In this document: in pieces, positions 30,357-40,409 of the stretch
Numbering within the stretch: position 1 is the stretch's first letter
Layout of the letters: each line of letters opens with the position of its first letter
Source of the DNA: Stramenopiles sp. TOSAG23-2
Lineage: Eukaryota; Sar
Direction of reading: 5' to 3'
DNA length: 57,244 bases
Assembly: GCA_900128395.1 (NCBI GenBank)
Contig: LT649257.1
Span: 1-57,244, forward strand
Translations under genes and position numbers: made by a program
Notes under the pieces: model-generated
Seen by the model: the letters and a program-made list of their open reading frames with translations, nothing else
Told to the model about the DNA's origin: nothing
The model's database searches: none

Positions 30357-32054
30357 ATGTCTTGTTCCGAGGAAGATGATGATAATAATAATCATCGGAA
30401 TATACTGAGTGAAACATTAGATGATGGATTAGTTGCTATTGAAGATTTGGCTGTTAATGTGTATTTAGATGATTTAGATCAAGCAAATGCAAAGAGAAAT
30501 AACCAATCTAGAGACAATGATTATAATAATAATAATAATATTAATAATAATAATAATAATGTACTATTATCTACTACAGCTTTGTCTCCCCAATCTACTT
30601 CATCTACACAGATAGGTAGTTCGACATTGCCAGATGATAGCACCCATGCTGAAAGTCAAACACGAAAGAAGAAAATCGATACAATATTAAAAAAAGTGCG
30701 CATTGAACCATACCTAAAAGATTTATGTATTAAACGATACAAAGATGTCTTTCCAACTCATTCTCACTGCTGTTTCAAAAAACGTCGTCGTCGTTCTGAA
30801 TATATTGACTTTATTTTCAATCATGGTACAGCAACTAATACATGTGATCCAAATAACAATTTACAATGTCCTGCGAATGAATTTTTATTGTTTATGAATA
30901 ACCTGAAGAAAGAAATAGATGAAATTGTTTTAAAGATGAAACGTGAAGATGAAGCTTTAAAATTACTCCGAAAAAGTGATAGAGAATCTAGATGCACATT
31001 TGCACTTGCAACAGCAATAGAATCATTACCAAAAATACTTGATGATTTTGTTCTTAGTAATAATGCAAATAATGCACTACATAAATATCCTTTAATTGAT
31101 GCAAATATGGAAGATACATTTAAATCTATTATTAAAGAAAGAAGTGAAATAGCATTAACAAATATGAATGTTGCGTTCTTTGATTATCATACAAATGATG
31201 ACTTAGAGAGTGATTTAAATAAAATATATGCAAATTTTAGAAATATTGAATATGGTGGTGTAAATAAGAAAAATATATTATTATCATACAAAATGTTAGC
31301 ACAAGTTTTTTTTATCGATTTTTTATCACCATTATATGAAACTAATTTAGCAAGAGGTGAAATAAAACCAGATTCAGTCCCAGCATTAGATAATCATGGC
31401 AAAACTGCATTGTATTATCTTGGAGGATATATTTTCCATACTATTTGCTCTGAATCAGAACTGAATGATCCAATAAAATCAAAAATTCGCTCCAGTTTCA
31501 AAACATCTCTTGGTGAATTAGATACAAATGAAAGAGGAGAATTACCAACAAAATTAGTGGAACATAATTTTGGTGAAAAATCAGCAACATATTTATCATT
31601 AAAAGCATTTAAATTTTTTTTGCGCTTAGAAGCAATAGTTCATGGATTATCAACATTGAATAACATGCGCCGTGCTAGAACACATTTAATAAATGAATGC
31701 ATAAAATGGGCAAAAAGTGATATCAAATTGAAGGAGTTGGGATTAGACCTTTTGCATCCACGCCGTCGAAGCAGCCGCAGCCGCCGCCGAAGTAAACGTA
31801 ATCATAGTGGTGATATGATTGTATATGAAGAGCAAGTAAATGGTTTGATTGAATTGATTGCTAGGAAATATATGCGCACACGTGTAAAAGCAGCCCTTCG
31901 ATACCTGATGGATGAAATAGGAATTGGAAGTGGTACTGAGATTAGACAGGTGTTGAAGGTTACAGCAGAGCTAAAACTAGAAACTTCAAAAACTGATGAA
32001 ATATTAAAAACATATAATGCAAGTTTAGATGATGAAAATGGTGTATCTAAATGA
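30357..32054 (+). CDS. Transposon companion ORF, unknown protein (565 aa)
   Basis: Intact, intronless, and not recognised. It has an acidic N-terminus, a poly-Asn segment and a Ser/Thr-rich linker. From residue about 105 a helical, charged domain begins KKIDTILKKVRIEPYLKDLC, with clustered basic KKRRRRSEY. A Cys/His cluster (HSHCC) lies near 140. The mid-to-C region contains GKTALYYLGGYIFHTICSES, which resembles the (A)GYI segment near the C-terminus of many cut-and-paste transposases, including P types. A Ser/Arg-rich basic patch (RRRSSRSRRRSKRN) resembles a nuclear localisation signal. It uses nearly the same upstream sequence as the transposase. It might be a DNA-binding accessory protein or the detached C-terminal part of the transposase; neither is proven. 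Confidence 0.6.
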   Translation: MSCSEEDDDNNNHRNILSETLDDGLVAIEDLAVNVYLDDLDQANAKRNNQSRDNDYNNNNNINNNNNNVLLSTTALSPQSTSSTQIGSSTLPDDSTHAESQTRKKKIDTILKKVRIEPYLKDLCIKRYKDVFPTHSHCCFKKRRRRSEYIDFIFNHGTATNTCDPNNNLQCPANEFLLFMNNLKKEIDEIVLKMKREDEALKLLRKSDRESRCTFALATAIESLPKILDDFVLSNNANNALHKYPLIDANMEDTFKSIIKERSEIALTNMNVAFFDYHTNDDLESDLNKIYANFRNIEYGGVNKKNILLSYKMLAQVFFIDFLSPLYETNLARGEIKPDSVPALDNHGKTALYYLGGYIFHTICSESELNDPIKSKIRSSFKTSLGELDTNERGELPTKLVEHNFGEKSATYLSLKAFKFFLRLEAIVHGLSTLNNMRRARTHLINECIKWAKSDIKLKELGLDLLHPRRRSSRSRRRSKRNHSGDMIVYEEQVNGLIELIARKYMRTRVKAALRYLMDEIGIGSGTEIRQVLKVTAELKLETSKTDEILKTYNASLDDENGVSK

Positions 32055-33607
32055 ATGTAAAGTGTGATATGTATTTCTACAATATAAAAAGAATCTATTG
32101 AGATGTTATATATATATATACATATGTTGTATAAAAATAATTTTTATTTGAATATTTATAGTTTATTACATTTTGTACAAAATATATATTTTATCATCTT
32201 TATATATATTTTTATATATATGTGCAGTGTATGCCATAGTATTTAATGGTATGTATATTTTAAGGCAATTGGCACATCACATCGCTTTTGATTGCTACAA
32301 GCATGGCCAAACCATTCCAATTGTACTATAGGCTAAAATGGTCTTTAAGTACAATAATATTTGTATAGAATTATGTACTTAAAGTATACCAAAAAACGAG
32401 TACAATCTATATAGGATAATGCAATAAATGAGGCTGCCTCTATACTGTTTTGTCAATAAATGTATATATTTATGTGTAAAGGTATTATGCTTGTATTTGA
32501 AAAACAAATTAATACCAAATATGACAAACTGGTGGGAGGAGGGTCATTTTTGCGTTTTTTGCATGCAAGTTCACAACAGCACCAATATTTCTGTCTTCAA
32601 CAATGATATGCAGTAAGTAGCTCAAGCTAGTATCCAGCAGATCCAAATTCCTTGCATTTCCAAACTTGCAGGCATACATATGGATTTTGAGGATATTGAA
32701 GGAAAAGGTTTTTTACACTTTTGTTAATTTGTTATGTTATACATTATAATTTTAAGTTGTATATTTATCTATATAATTTAAAGTCCTTAAAACTGAAAAC
32801 AGACTTGCCCGTGGGCAAATCTAAACATTGGTGTCATTTTTTCTTGGCAAACCAGCAAACACTGTTTGTCACTTTCAGACAGCCAATCCTATCATTCTTT
32901 CCCAGCCATTTCCTATTACAACCTAAAATACAGTATGAATAACATTAAATTTTTTTACATGAACACATCACAATAGACTACATCAAGCAAGTTTAAGTAC
33001 ATTTTAGCTATTTTTTAAAGTTGATGAAACACAGGTATTTAACACTATGTACTATGGGAAAAAGGTGTTTTTACAGGTATGGTTTTTAAAAGTGCAAAGC
33101 AGCAACGTTTCTATAGTAAGTAGTGTTATGGGGGCTGCTTTGCACTTTTAAAAACCATACCTGTAAAAACACCTTTTTCCCATAGTACATAGTGTTAAAT
33201 ACCTGTGTTTCATCAACTTTAAAAAATAGCTAAAATGTACTTAAACTTGCTTGATGTAGTCTAAAGGATGATAGAATTGGCTAACATATAATTCACAAAA
33301 TATATCCCATACATTTAAGGCAAACAATCTACAATGGCCAATTGTATTACAGTACTAACTGCACAATTCTGATAGAATTGATAGGAGAATATCTTTTTAT
33401 TATACTTAAAGGTTATTTAACACTACCTTGAATATTGAATAAAATGAAAAAATTGTGCAAAAAATAATAGAACATGCAAACCGAAAAATAATTAATAAAT
33501 GAAAAAAATAAAAAAATTTTAGAAATACAAAGAAGCATCAAACAAGTTCAACTAATATAGAGAGATGAGGAAAAATATAATATTCGAAATGAAAAATATA
33601 ACATAGA
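32055..33607. other. Transposon interior between the convergent ORFs
   Basis: No coding sequence is supported. It holds (TA)n tracts just after the 565-aa ORF, a GC-poor stretch, and the large perfect palindrome listed separately. Short words agccaatcctatcatt (32881) and gatgatagaattggct (around 33266) are imperfect inverted matches flanking that palindrome at unequal distance. Confidence 0.45.
32975..33262. repeat. Perfect 129-bp inverted repeat, 30-nt loop
   Basis: Arm 32975-33103 (starting agactacatcaagcaag) is the exact reverse complement of 33134-33262, with 30 nt between. I checked the arms base by base and found no mismatch. No flanking duplication is visible, so it does not look like a simple inserted foldback element. 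It could form a long hairpin as DNA or RNA, or reflect a recent inverted duplication. Confidence 0.9.
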
Positions 33608-36061
33608 CTAAAAATAATTTATCATGTTTGTTGGTTTTCGAATGAAATTACCAAATGTAAATTCCTTCCCATCAGCTACATTACCTCGTTTGGCATCACC
33701 AATGCTGCTATTAATAAAAGTTGAACCACCATTCCGCTGAAATTGAATAGCTATTTTTGCTGAACGGGCATCATTGGCTGAATCATTTGAACCACGACCT
33801 TGTCGTATCTGCGAAAAGAATTGTTCAGCATTATCCTGGTTGAATGCTCTTGGCCGTGGTTGTAATGCATCTGGTAAACTTGTTGGATAATAATAAGCAA
33901 CTACCATGGGCATTGAAGTACATGATAGTTGCATATCCATCCAAGACTGATATGTGATAAACTGGGGCTTATCATTTTTACGATGGCCACCATCTGTCAA
34001 ACTTGGACCTGGTTTTTCACAATCATCCAACCATGCAAAAAACCAGTCCAAACTATCAGCCAATTCCTTCCATTTATCATTTAAATGTGGTAGAGCTGAA
34101 CGATTATTTAACACATCCCACATTTTATTTATATTTTGCATATATAGTAATAAAGATGTGAAGTCAGATTTATTGTTCTTTTCAACTTCATGCATTACTC
34201 ATAAATACCATGTCAAATAATGCCAGTTTTACAACTGCATCTTGCACAAATTGTATACACATACGAGATGTCAATGTATTTGTGAACCATGCACCAAGTG
34301 GAAATGAATGATGCACCTCACCAGTGGTTGAAACCATCAACACACTGCAGTATCAAGCCAAATCCTTATGTGTAAGGAAATGATGATTGAATCCATTGAC
34401 AAGTTCCTTCATATTCAAAACTTTCTCTCCAACAAATCCTACAATTTGATCAGTATTTGAATCATAGTATACCCCAGTCCGCAGAACCATTGCATCTAAT
34501 GATGCTGCTAGGACTGTTAACTCTTTTTCATTTGATTTAAATTTGTAAATACTATTTTTTTTTTCATCACTAATTTGTTTTAATTGCTTACATAAAATGT
34601 TTACACTCTCTACTGCAACACCATCTGTTGATGGAGCTTTGTATTGAGCACGTTTTAAGTGGCAACGAGTTCATCAAGGTTGAATAATTTATGAATAGGA
34701 TCTGCTGTATTTTCTGCATTAGCTGTAATTTGTACTTTCTCCCAAGCGCTTGTATCATTAGTGACTATTTTCTTTGCCTCTTGTTCAAGTTCACTTGCTC
34801 TTTCCTGTGAAACTTTTAATAGGCTCATCATTGTGGAGAATTTCTTCTCCAAGCGCTTGTATCTTTCCTTTAGATTTTTGAGTTGTGATGAAATCTGTTG
34901 TTTTTTCTCATGTTCAATTTGAAATTTCTCACTAGTTGACTTGACACGTTTTTCATGAGAATCCTTTAAATAACTAGTCATTGCAGCTTTGCATTCATTA
35001 CAACTTGTGCCATGTTTATCAACAGTGATACAACAAGTATTTGGTCGAATAGACCATTTTGATGATGATGGTAATGATGATGGTGATAACAAAAGTCCAT
35101 TCTTATACTCAGTATACATGAGGTGATCAACTTTACTTGAGGAGCTGCTACCACTACTAGAAACAACACAAATACTAGAATCTGGTACTGATTTTGAAGC
35201 AAAACAAATATTATTTAATTTTTTTAAATTTTTAGTATTTTTAGATACACACACATCATCCAATCTATTTTTCTGTGCTTGTACAGCAACAGATAAACTG
35301 AATTTGTGCTTGCATCCTATGCATACATTAAAATTAAAAAAACAAACAATACAGTTCATGGCAGCTTCAATACTAGAAAATCGTTCCACTTCTGATGGTA
35401 TAACTCCAAAATTGATTAATGGTGGTGCATTAATATCAGCAACAATGCTTTCAGAAGATGTTTGTTTCCATTCTACATAATTTCCATTCCATGTTCTGTA
35501 ATTTTCACCATATTCTAAACGTATGATATCATTTTTTTCTAACACAAGGCAACGGCCACGTTTGGTACTGGTACTAGAACCACCATCCCGTGGTTGTACC
35601 ATTTCTGCAATTGGTGGTATATCTTTATGTTTCTCCAAGGGAAGAAATTTATATTGTCTATTTACACTTATTATTTTTAATGGATATTTATTTAGTTTTC
35701 CAACCCCTTCAATAATGCCAGATGCAGGATCTACATATAAAAATACAGAACGCATATGAACTCCATCAATAATTTCAACAACATTTATTGTCATTCTAAA
35801 TTGATTGTAACTGACTTGCAGATGATTATTTGTATTGTTCTCATTCATTTGAAATATCAAGCATTTTAAATTATTATACTTTGAAAGTATTTGATGTTGT
35901 AAACCTGTTAAACAAGGAAAATCAGAATGATCATTATCTTGTTTTGGCAACAATTTTGATCTTTTTAATTTGTTTTGAATTTGTTTTGACCAACTCCATT
36001 GTGGGCCTCGGCCTTTCTTCTTTTTCTTTCGTCCAATTTTCTTTCGTTTACAGCGTGGCAT
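33608..36061 (-). pseudogene. P-superfamily transposase, fragmented
   Basis: Read on the minus strand. 36061-34655 encodes 468 aa: basic N-terminus, a Cys pattern (TCCITVDKHGTSCNEC) and a coiled coil (about residues 365-440). About 34650-34197 continues in another frame with SLDAMVLRTGVYYDS and NTDQIVGFVGE, the P-transposase RNase H-like start. That frame is interrupted by a TGA at 34355-34353, then has a segment containing FPLGAWFTNTLTSRM. 34195-33608 (third frame) has FNQDNAEQFFSQIRQGRGSN, the late NQD..E.FFS.IR motif of P/THAP9 proteins. The stretch that should carry the second catalytic Asp and the GTP-binding insertion is absent between the last two pieces. The gene has two frame changes, one stop and an internal deletion, so it is inactive unless spliced in an unusual way. 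Confidence 0.8.
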
Positions 36062-36066
36062 TATTT

Positions 36067-36497
36067 AATTAACTTTAATTTACCTTTCCATATGCAATAA
36101 TATGTTAAAATTGTAAAATGAAGTAATGGAAATAATAATTTTTTCAATATATTAAAAATCAATATTATTCTTCCAAAATACCTTTAGTACACTTTCATAT
36201 ATGTATTATTAAACATATAAAAAGTTCAGGGATCATACGTTTCTCGTCTCGGAGGAGATAGAGTACTAAGTTTTGATATTGATTATTGAAAGTTGTTTGT
36301 ATGTGTGATTATTTAATAATGAATCATATAAATTGATGTGTAGAATATCTTTTCGAGATGAAGGCCAATGATATGTAGTTAGTGTATGATGCTATGTCCA
36401 TACTGGACAGGTCAATTGTAAGGTATTTTACCGGCCAGGTTTTTGGCGTATGGAAATTACATGGGCTTACCACTAAGAGTCACCTCTTTTCTTTTTG
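36067..36497 (-). repeat. Right terminal inverted repeat
   Basis: Inverse copy of the left arm. The core 36113-36397 is nearly identical to 30287-30006 with only a few mismatches, and the outermost 19 bp match perfectly. It reaches to within a few bases of the transposase ATG at 36061, so both transposon ORFs have almost the same upstream sequence. Confidence 0.85.
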
Positions 36498-36655
36498 ATA
36501 ATCTTAATTATTTAAATATACCATATATATATATATATATTATTTCAATTACTATTGTTTAGTTGAATTTACATTTTGAGTTGTGCGTTGTTTGTTGTTT
36601 GATTTATATATTCTTATTTACATATTGTATTATTGTTTAACGAAATTTTGGAATT

Positions 36656-38084
36656 ATGAATAGATACCAATTAATAGTTTATGTATGCCTTCTTTCAATT
36701 TTTATCTGCAATGTACATGCATATGATAATGGTGCAAAACATTCAAGATTACCACCTTTAGGGTGGTCAAGTTGGGTAGCATTAGGGCCAAATGATGAAC
36801 ATCCAATATTTGATTTTTGCGATGAAGATTCCGTAAAAGCGGCTATTGATGCATTTGTAAGTCCAGAATTGGGGTTATTTGAAGCTGGATATCGCCACTT
36901 TCACTTAGACGATTGTTGGGCAGGCGGTAGAAACTCGAGTGGATATTTGTATCCAGAAAAAGACCACTTTCCAAATGGAATGAAATCTGTGATTGACTAT
37001 GCTCATTCAAAAAATGTTGTTTTTGGCTTATATACATGTGCTGGCACATTTACTTGTGTAGGTGGTCGCCCTGGATCAAAAGGTCATTGGCAACAAGATG
37101 CTGATGTATTTGCCGAATGGGGTGTTGATTGGGTAAAGATGGATTGGTGTAATACAAATGGAATGACCCCCCAAACAACGTATCCAAAAATGTCCCAAGC
37201 TATGAATAAAACTGGATGGCCAATTCATTTTAATATGTGTGAATGGGGTGTAAATAATCCATGGGAATGGGGTGATGCAATAGCACAAAGTTGGCGTATG
37301 AATGGTGACCATACAGGTATATGGAGCTCTACAAAGGAAGTGATACAAAGTGCTTCAAAAATTCCCAGTAAATATAGTGGAAGACCATATGGATGGAATG
37401 ATATGGATATGTTGGAAACTGGTAATTATGATCAAGCAGCACGTAAGTATATATATATATATACATATATTATATATTTCCTTTTTTTTTTAATATATTT
37501 ATGAAGACACCTATTAACACATAATATGATATATATGTAACATAGATGCCAATGGTAAAGAAAGTAATATGACAAGTCTTGAATATAAGACTGAATTTTC
37601 AATGTGGGCAATGGCTGCCTCACCATTAGTAGTTACAACACCAATTATGAAATGTAGCAAGAATAGTGATGAAGGTGGTGATGTAACATGTACACCAACA
37701 ATTACAAATTTACAAAAGGAGATTTTGTTAAATACCGAAGTGATAGCAATTAATCAAGATATAACACCACAAGGTAGACCAGTCAATGATAACTCATTGA
37801 AATATTGGGCTCGTATGCTAAGTGATGGTAATGTTGCCATTGCATTATATAATGAAGACGATAAAGAAGATGATTTTAATTTCAATTTTGAATGGTTAAA
37901 TAAAGGTAATGATCCAATTGTATCTACAAAGATTATGAAAGTTACGAAAGAAACAAAAGCATCGGTAAGAGACCTTTGGAAACATGAAGATTTAGGAGAA
38001 TTTGTTGGTTCTTTTCCAGCAAATGACACTAGTATCAAAGTACCAGCACATGGAACTATGATGCTACGCTTAACAATGCATTGA
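36656..38084 (+). CDS. Alpha-galactosidase, GH27 (two exons)
   Basis: This enzyme hydrolyses terminal alpha-galactosides. Exons are 36656-37442 and 37546-38084; splicing joins NYDQAA through a split His codon to ANGKESNMTSLEYK, giving about 442 aa. Residues 1-22 form a signal peptide. Family motifs are PPLGWSSW, HFHLDDCWAGG, DWVKMDWCN with probable nucleophile Asp163, FNMCEWGVNNPWEWG, and GWNDMDMLETGN with probable acid/base Asp251. A C-terminal beta domain follows. Most family members read D-P-D-M where this one reads D-M-D-M; the catalytic Asp is kept. Secretion to vacuole or exterior is likely. alpha-N-acetylgalactosaminidase shares the fold and cannot be fully excluded. Confidence 0.92.
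37443..37545 (+). other. Spliceosomal intron in alpha-galactosidase
   Basis: A 103-bp phase-1 intron with gtaagt donor and catag acceptor, rich in TA. It shares gaagaca followed by attaacacat with the NOTUM-like intron, about 25 nt before the acceptor, which probably marks the branch site. The rest is not clearly related to the other two introns. Confidence 0.85.
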
Positions 38085-38555
38085 ACATGGTAATACTCCC
38101 ATGATAATTCGTATGAGGATACGCTCCAAAAGTATGTACAGTTAATTGGGTTTTGTAAAAATGTATTTTTAAAAATATTTTAAATCAAAATACTCTCTTT
38201 CGAAAACAAAATTAAAGCACACACATATATAATTAATTTACGCATTAATTTATTGTTTTTAATTTACACACATTTATACATATATATTGATGGTTATATA
38301 TATATCATCATTACAACATTATGTACATAATATTTCTTAAGTACGCGTATTTTTTTTTAATTTTTTTTTATTTTTCTATATACACAAACTGTCACGAAAG
38401 AATAACTTAACCAAGCCAACACATTTTTACTAAATATGATAGTATGATATTAAATATATGATATGATAATATATATATGATATCAATACGAAGTATTTTT
38501 AAAAAATATGCATAAAATTATTTACACAAACACATATGCAACACAACACCTATAT
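38085..38555. other. Tail-to-tail intergenic region
   Basis: No gene is seen. It is AT-rich, with aattaatttacgcattaatt near 38231 (similar to words near 1310 and 28175 in other tail-to-tail gaps) and atgatat repeats around 38440-38480. Confidence 0.4.
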
Positions 38556-39776
38556 TTACATTCTACCGAGAATCCATTCATCTACACTCATATATACAAC
38601 ATTTGATGCTTCATTTTTGGCATCTATCTCATCGGCACTATCTTTACATACGCCTAATATGGTACCATACTCTTGCAAATGACGATGGGCTGCGTTCATT
38701 AATGATGCAGTAAATAGTGCATCAAAATCCTTCTTTTGAACATGCAATTTACGTTCACTCGATTTAACATTTGTGGACATTGCCATGTGTAAAGCTACAG
38801 GTGTATGTTTTGAGTCTCTGTAACTTCTGCTTGGATAAACAGCCCCATCATGTAGTCGTTTCGTCCTTGTTCCATATAACCATGTACCAACCGATGCATC
38901 TTCATTCCTCCATTGCTTAAAATTCATAGAATTTTTCGATAAGAAATGAACAGCAGATCGACTTAACATATAAAAAATTCCTGCTGCATATGGTGGATAA
39001 ACTTCAGCTTTAAAATCAGGATCATACCATTTCGACGTTTCTTGTCGAATTGGTTTAGAACGATCATTAATATATCCATAATATAGAAGTTGCTTGCTGT
39101 TTCCATCCGACATCTCTTCTTCCTTAATTTTATATGTACGTGCAATAAACGCTTCCACGTCGAAATATACATCATCATCAATTTTAACTGCAAACGAAGT
39201 TGTTTGCTTTAAGTGAGTGTCTAACCACTTCATTAACAACATGGTTTTTTTGGACAATAAGTTATAACCTTCTCTGAAGTTAGATTCATCTACGTTTAAT
39301 ACGATAATATCACCATGCTTAGCTTTTTCCACTTCAATCCCAAGCATATCGTCTGAATGTCCAACAAAAAATTTAACTTTCATTCCCATACGCAATGCAA
39401 CTGAACCCCAAGTACGTCTAATAACATCACGTAAAATCGAGTTACCACGTGCTGAATTAACCGCAAAAAACACTAAATCACTTATTTGACTAGCCGGTGG
39501 CATGATCTGCGCATACTTATGACGCGACAGTGTTCTTGGTACCAAGAGTTCTTTCTTTGCTCCATCCGATGATGCACCATGATAACTCGGTGAATCAATA
39601 TTATTATTACTAGGTTCCGCTATACAATCTACAAGGGGTGATGGTACAGCACCCTCTATTACTACTACATGGTCAATATTACCTATCATAAATACAAACA
39701 ATAGATGCATGTATAACATCTGCACGATGGTTGTCATTGTTTTATACGATTTCTTCATGTTATGCGAGCTCTTCAT
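38556..39776 (-). CDS. GT31-type beta-1,3-glycosyltransferase
   Basis: A Golgi type II membrane enzyme of the galactosyltransferase (GT31) family, transferring Gal or GlcNAc in beta-1,3 linkage. A hydrophobic signal anchor (MLYMHLLFVFMIGN) sits near the N-terminus. Family motifs are LRDVIRRTWG, VKFFVGHSDD, the metal-binding DxD region AVKIDDDVYFDVEAF (Asp about 200-202 from this start), YPPYAAGIFYMLS, and NEDASVGTWLYG. Start choice is uncertain: the frame is open to 39827, but the Met-rich upstream codons look untranslated, and ATGs at 39776 or 39758 give a normal anchor. It lies between alpha-galactosidase and the FkbM methyltransferase, all three probably secretory. Confidence 0.88.
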   Translation of the reverse strand: MKSSHNMKKSYKTMTTIVQMLYMHLLFVFMIGNIDHVVVIEGAVPSPLVDCIAEPSNNNIDSPSYHGASSDGAKKELLVPRTLSRHKYAQIMPPASQISDLVFFAVNSARGNSILRDVIRRTWGSVALRMGMKVKFFVGHSDDMLGIEVEKAKHGDIIVLNVDESNFREGYNLLSKKTMLLMKWLDTHLKQTTSFAVKIDDDVYFDVEAFIARTYKIKEEEMSDGNSKQLLYYGYINDRSKPIRQETSKWYDPDFKAEVYPPYAAGIFYMLSRSAVHFLSKNSMNFKQWRNEDASVGTWLYGTRTKRLHDGAVYPSRSYRDSKHTPVALHMAMSTNVKSSERKLHVQKKDFDALFTASLMNAAHRHLQEYGTILGVCKDSADEIDAKNEASNVVYMSVDEWILGRM

Positions 39777-40409
39777 TACATATATATAACACATATATCG
39801 ATACATATATGTATACATCCACATCATTATTTGTCTATTTATTGTTCTATCAAAGCACCTAATAATAATTTAAATAATAATAATAATAACAAGGATAGTT
39901 TGATAAAAATATTTAATAAGCGTATTAATATTTGCCTGCTAAAACCATGGTATATGTGCCAACGATTAGAGGAAGAAATCCGCCACCAGCCGCCCGCTGG
40001 GCCCGCCGTAAACACGTAGGCCCGGGCCACAACCTTTTTAGGCCAATTAGAATTATTTTCTTAAGGGAAATGCACGAATAATACATGCCAGCATGTGTAA
40101 TAGGTTCAATCCATCTGTATTCATAATTTAATAAATTAGTCCAATAATAAATACAGTATATATAGGCCTAATACAGTACCTCTGGTGGTATAGTAGTATA
40201 GTATATTTTTAATATAATAAAAAAATAAATAATAATCTAAATTTTATTAAATTAGATGACGACTATTAAATTCAATTATTTATTTAATCCATATATATTT
40301 ATGCAAAATCAAATCGTCAAAGATGACTGTACAATAACATACATGAAAAAATATTGAATCAATAACTACACCCACTACCCCCAAAAACATATATTTAATA
40401 TAATTAAAA
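39777..40409. promoter_or_regulatory. Head-to-head intergenic region with GC island
   Basis: This is the divergent gap between GT31 and FkbM. It contains the most GC-rich stretch of the window (39980-40035, with ccgcccgctgggcccgccg and the palindrome cccggg) inside AT-rich flanks. The words taggccta and ggtggtatagtagtatag follow downstream. No gene is seen. Confidence 0.45.

Larger units (their letters stand above)
29918..36497. mobile_element. P-superfamily DNA transposon with promoter-bearing TIRs
   Basis: A 6580-bp element. Its ends are perfect 19-bp inverted repeats: caaaaagaaaagaggtgac at 29918, and the reverse complement ending at 36497. They are flanked by the direct repeat ataatct (29911-29917 and 36498-36504), a probable 7-bp target-site duplication. 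A 5-bp duplication with 1 bp more TIR fits equally well. Behind the tips, about 280 bp are almost identical in inverse orientation (30006-30287 and 36113-36397). The similarity continues to the start codons of two convergent ORFs: an intact 565-aa ORF and a decayed P-type transposase. A 129-bp perfect palindrome lies between them. The near-identical TIR cores suggest recent activity, possibly driven in trans. Confidence 0.85.

Noticed and set aside
40098..40130. Possible tRNA T-loop (ggttcaatcc)
   Set aside because: No acceptor stem, anticodon arm or D-arm could be built around it; no tRNA was found anywhere in the window.
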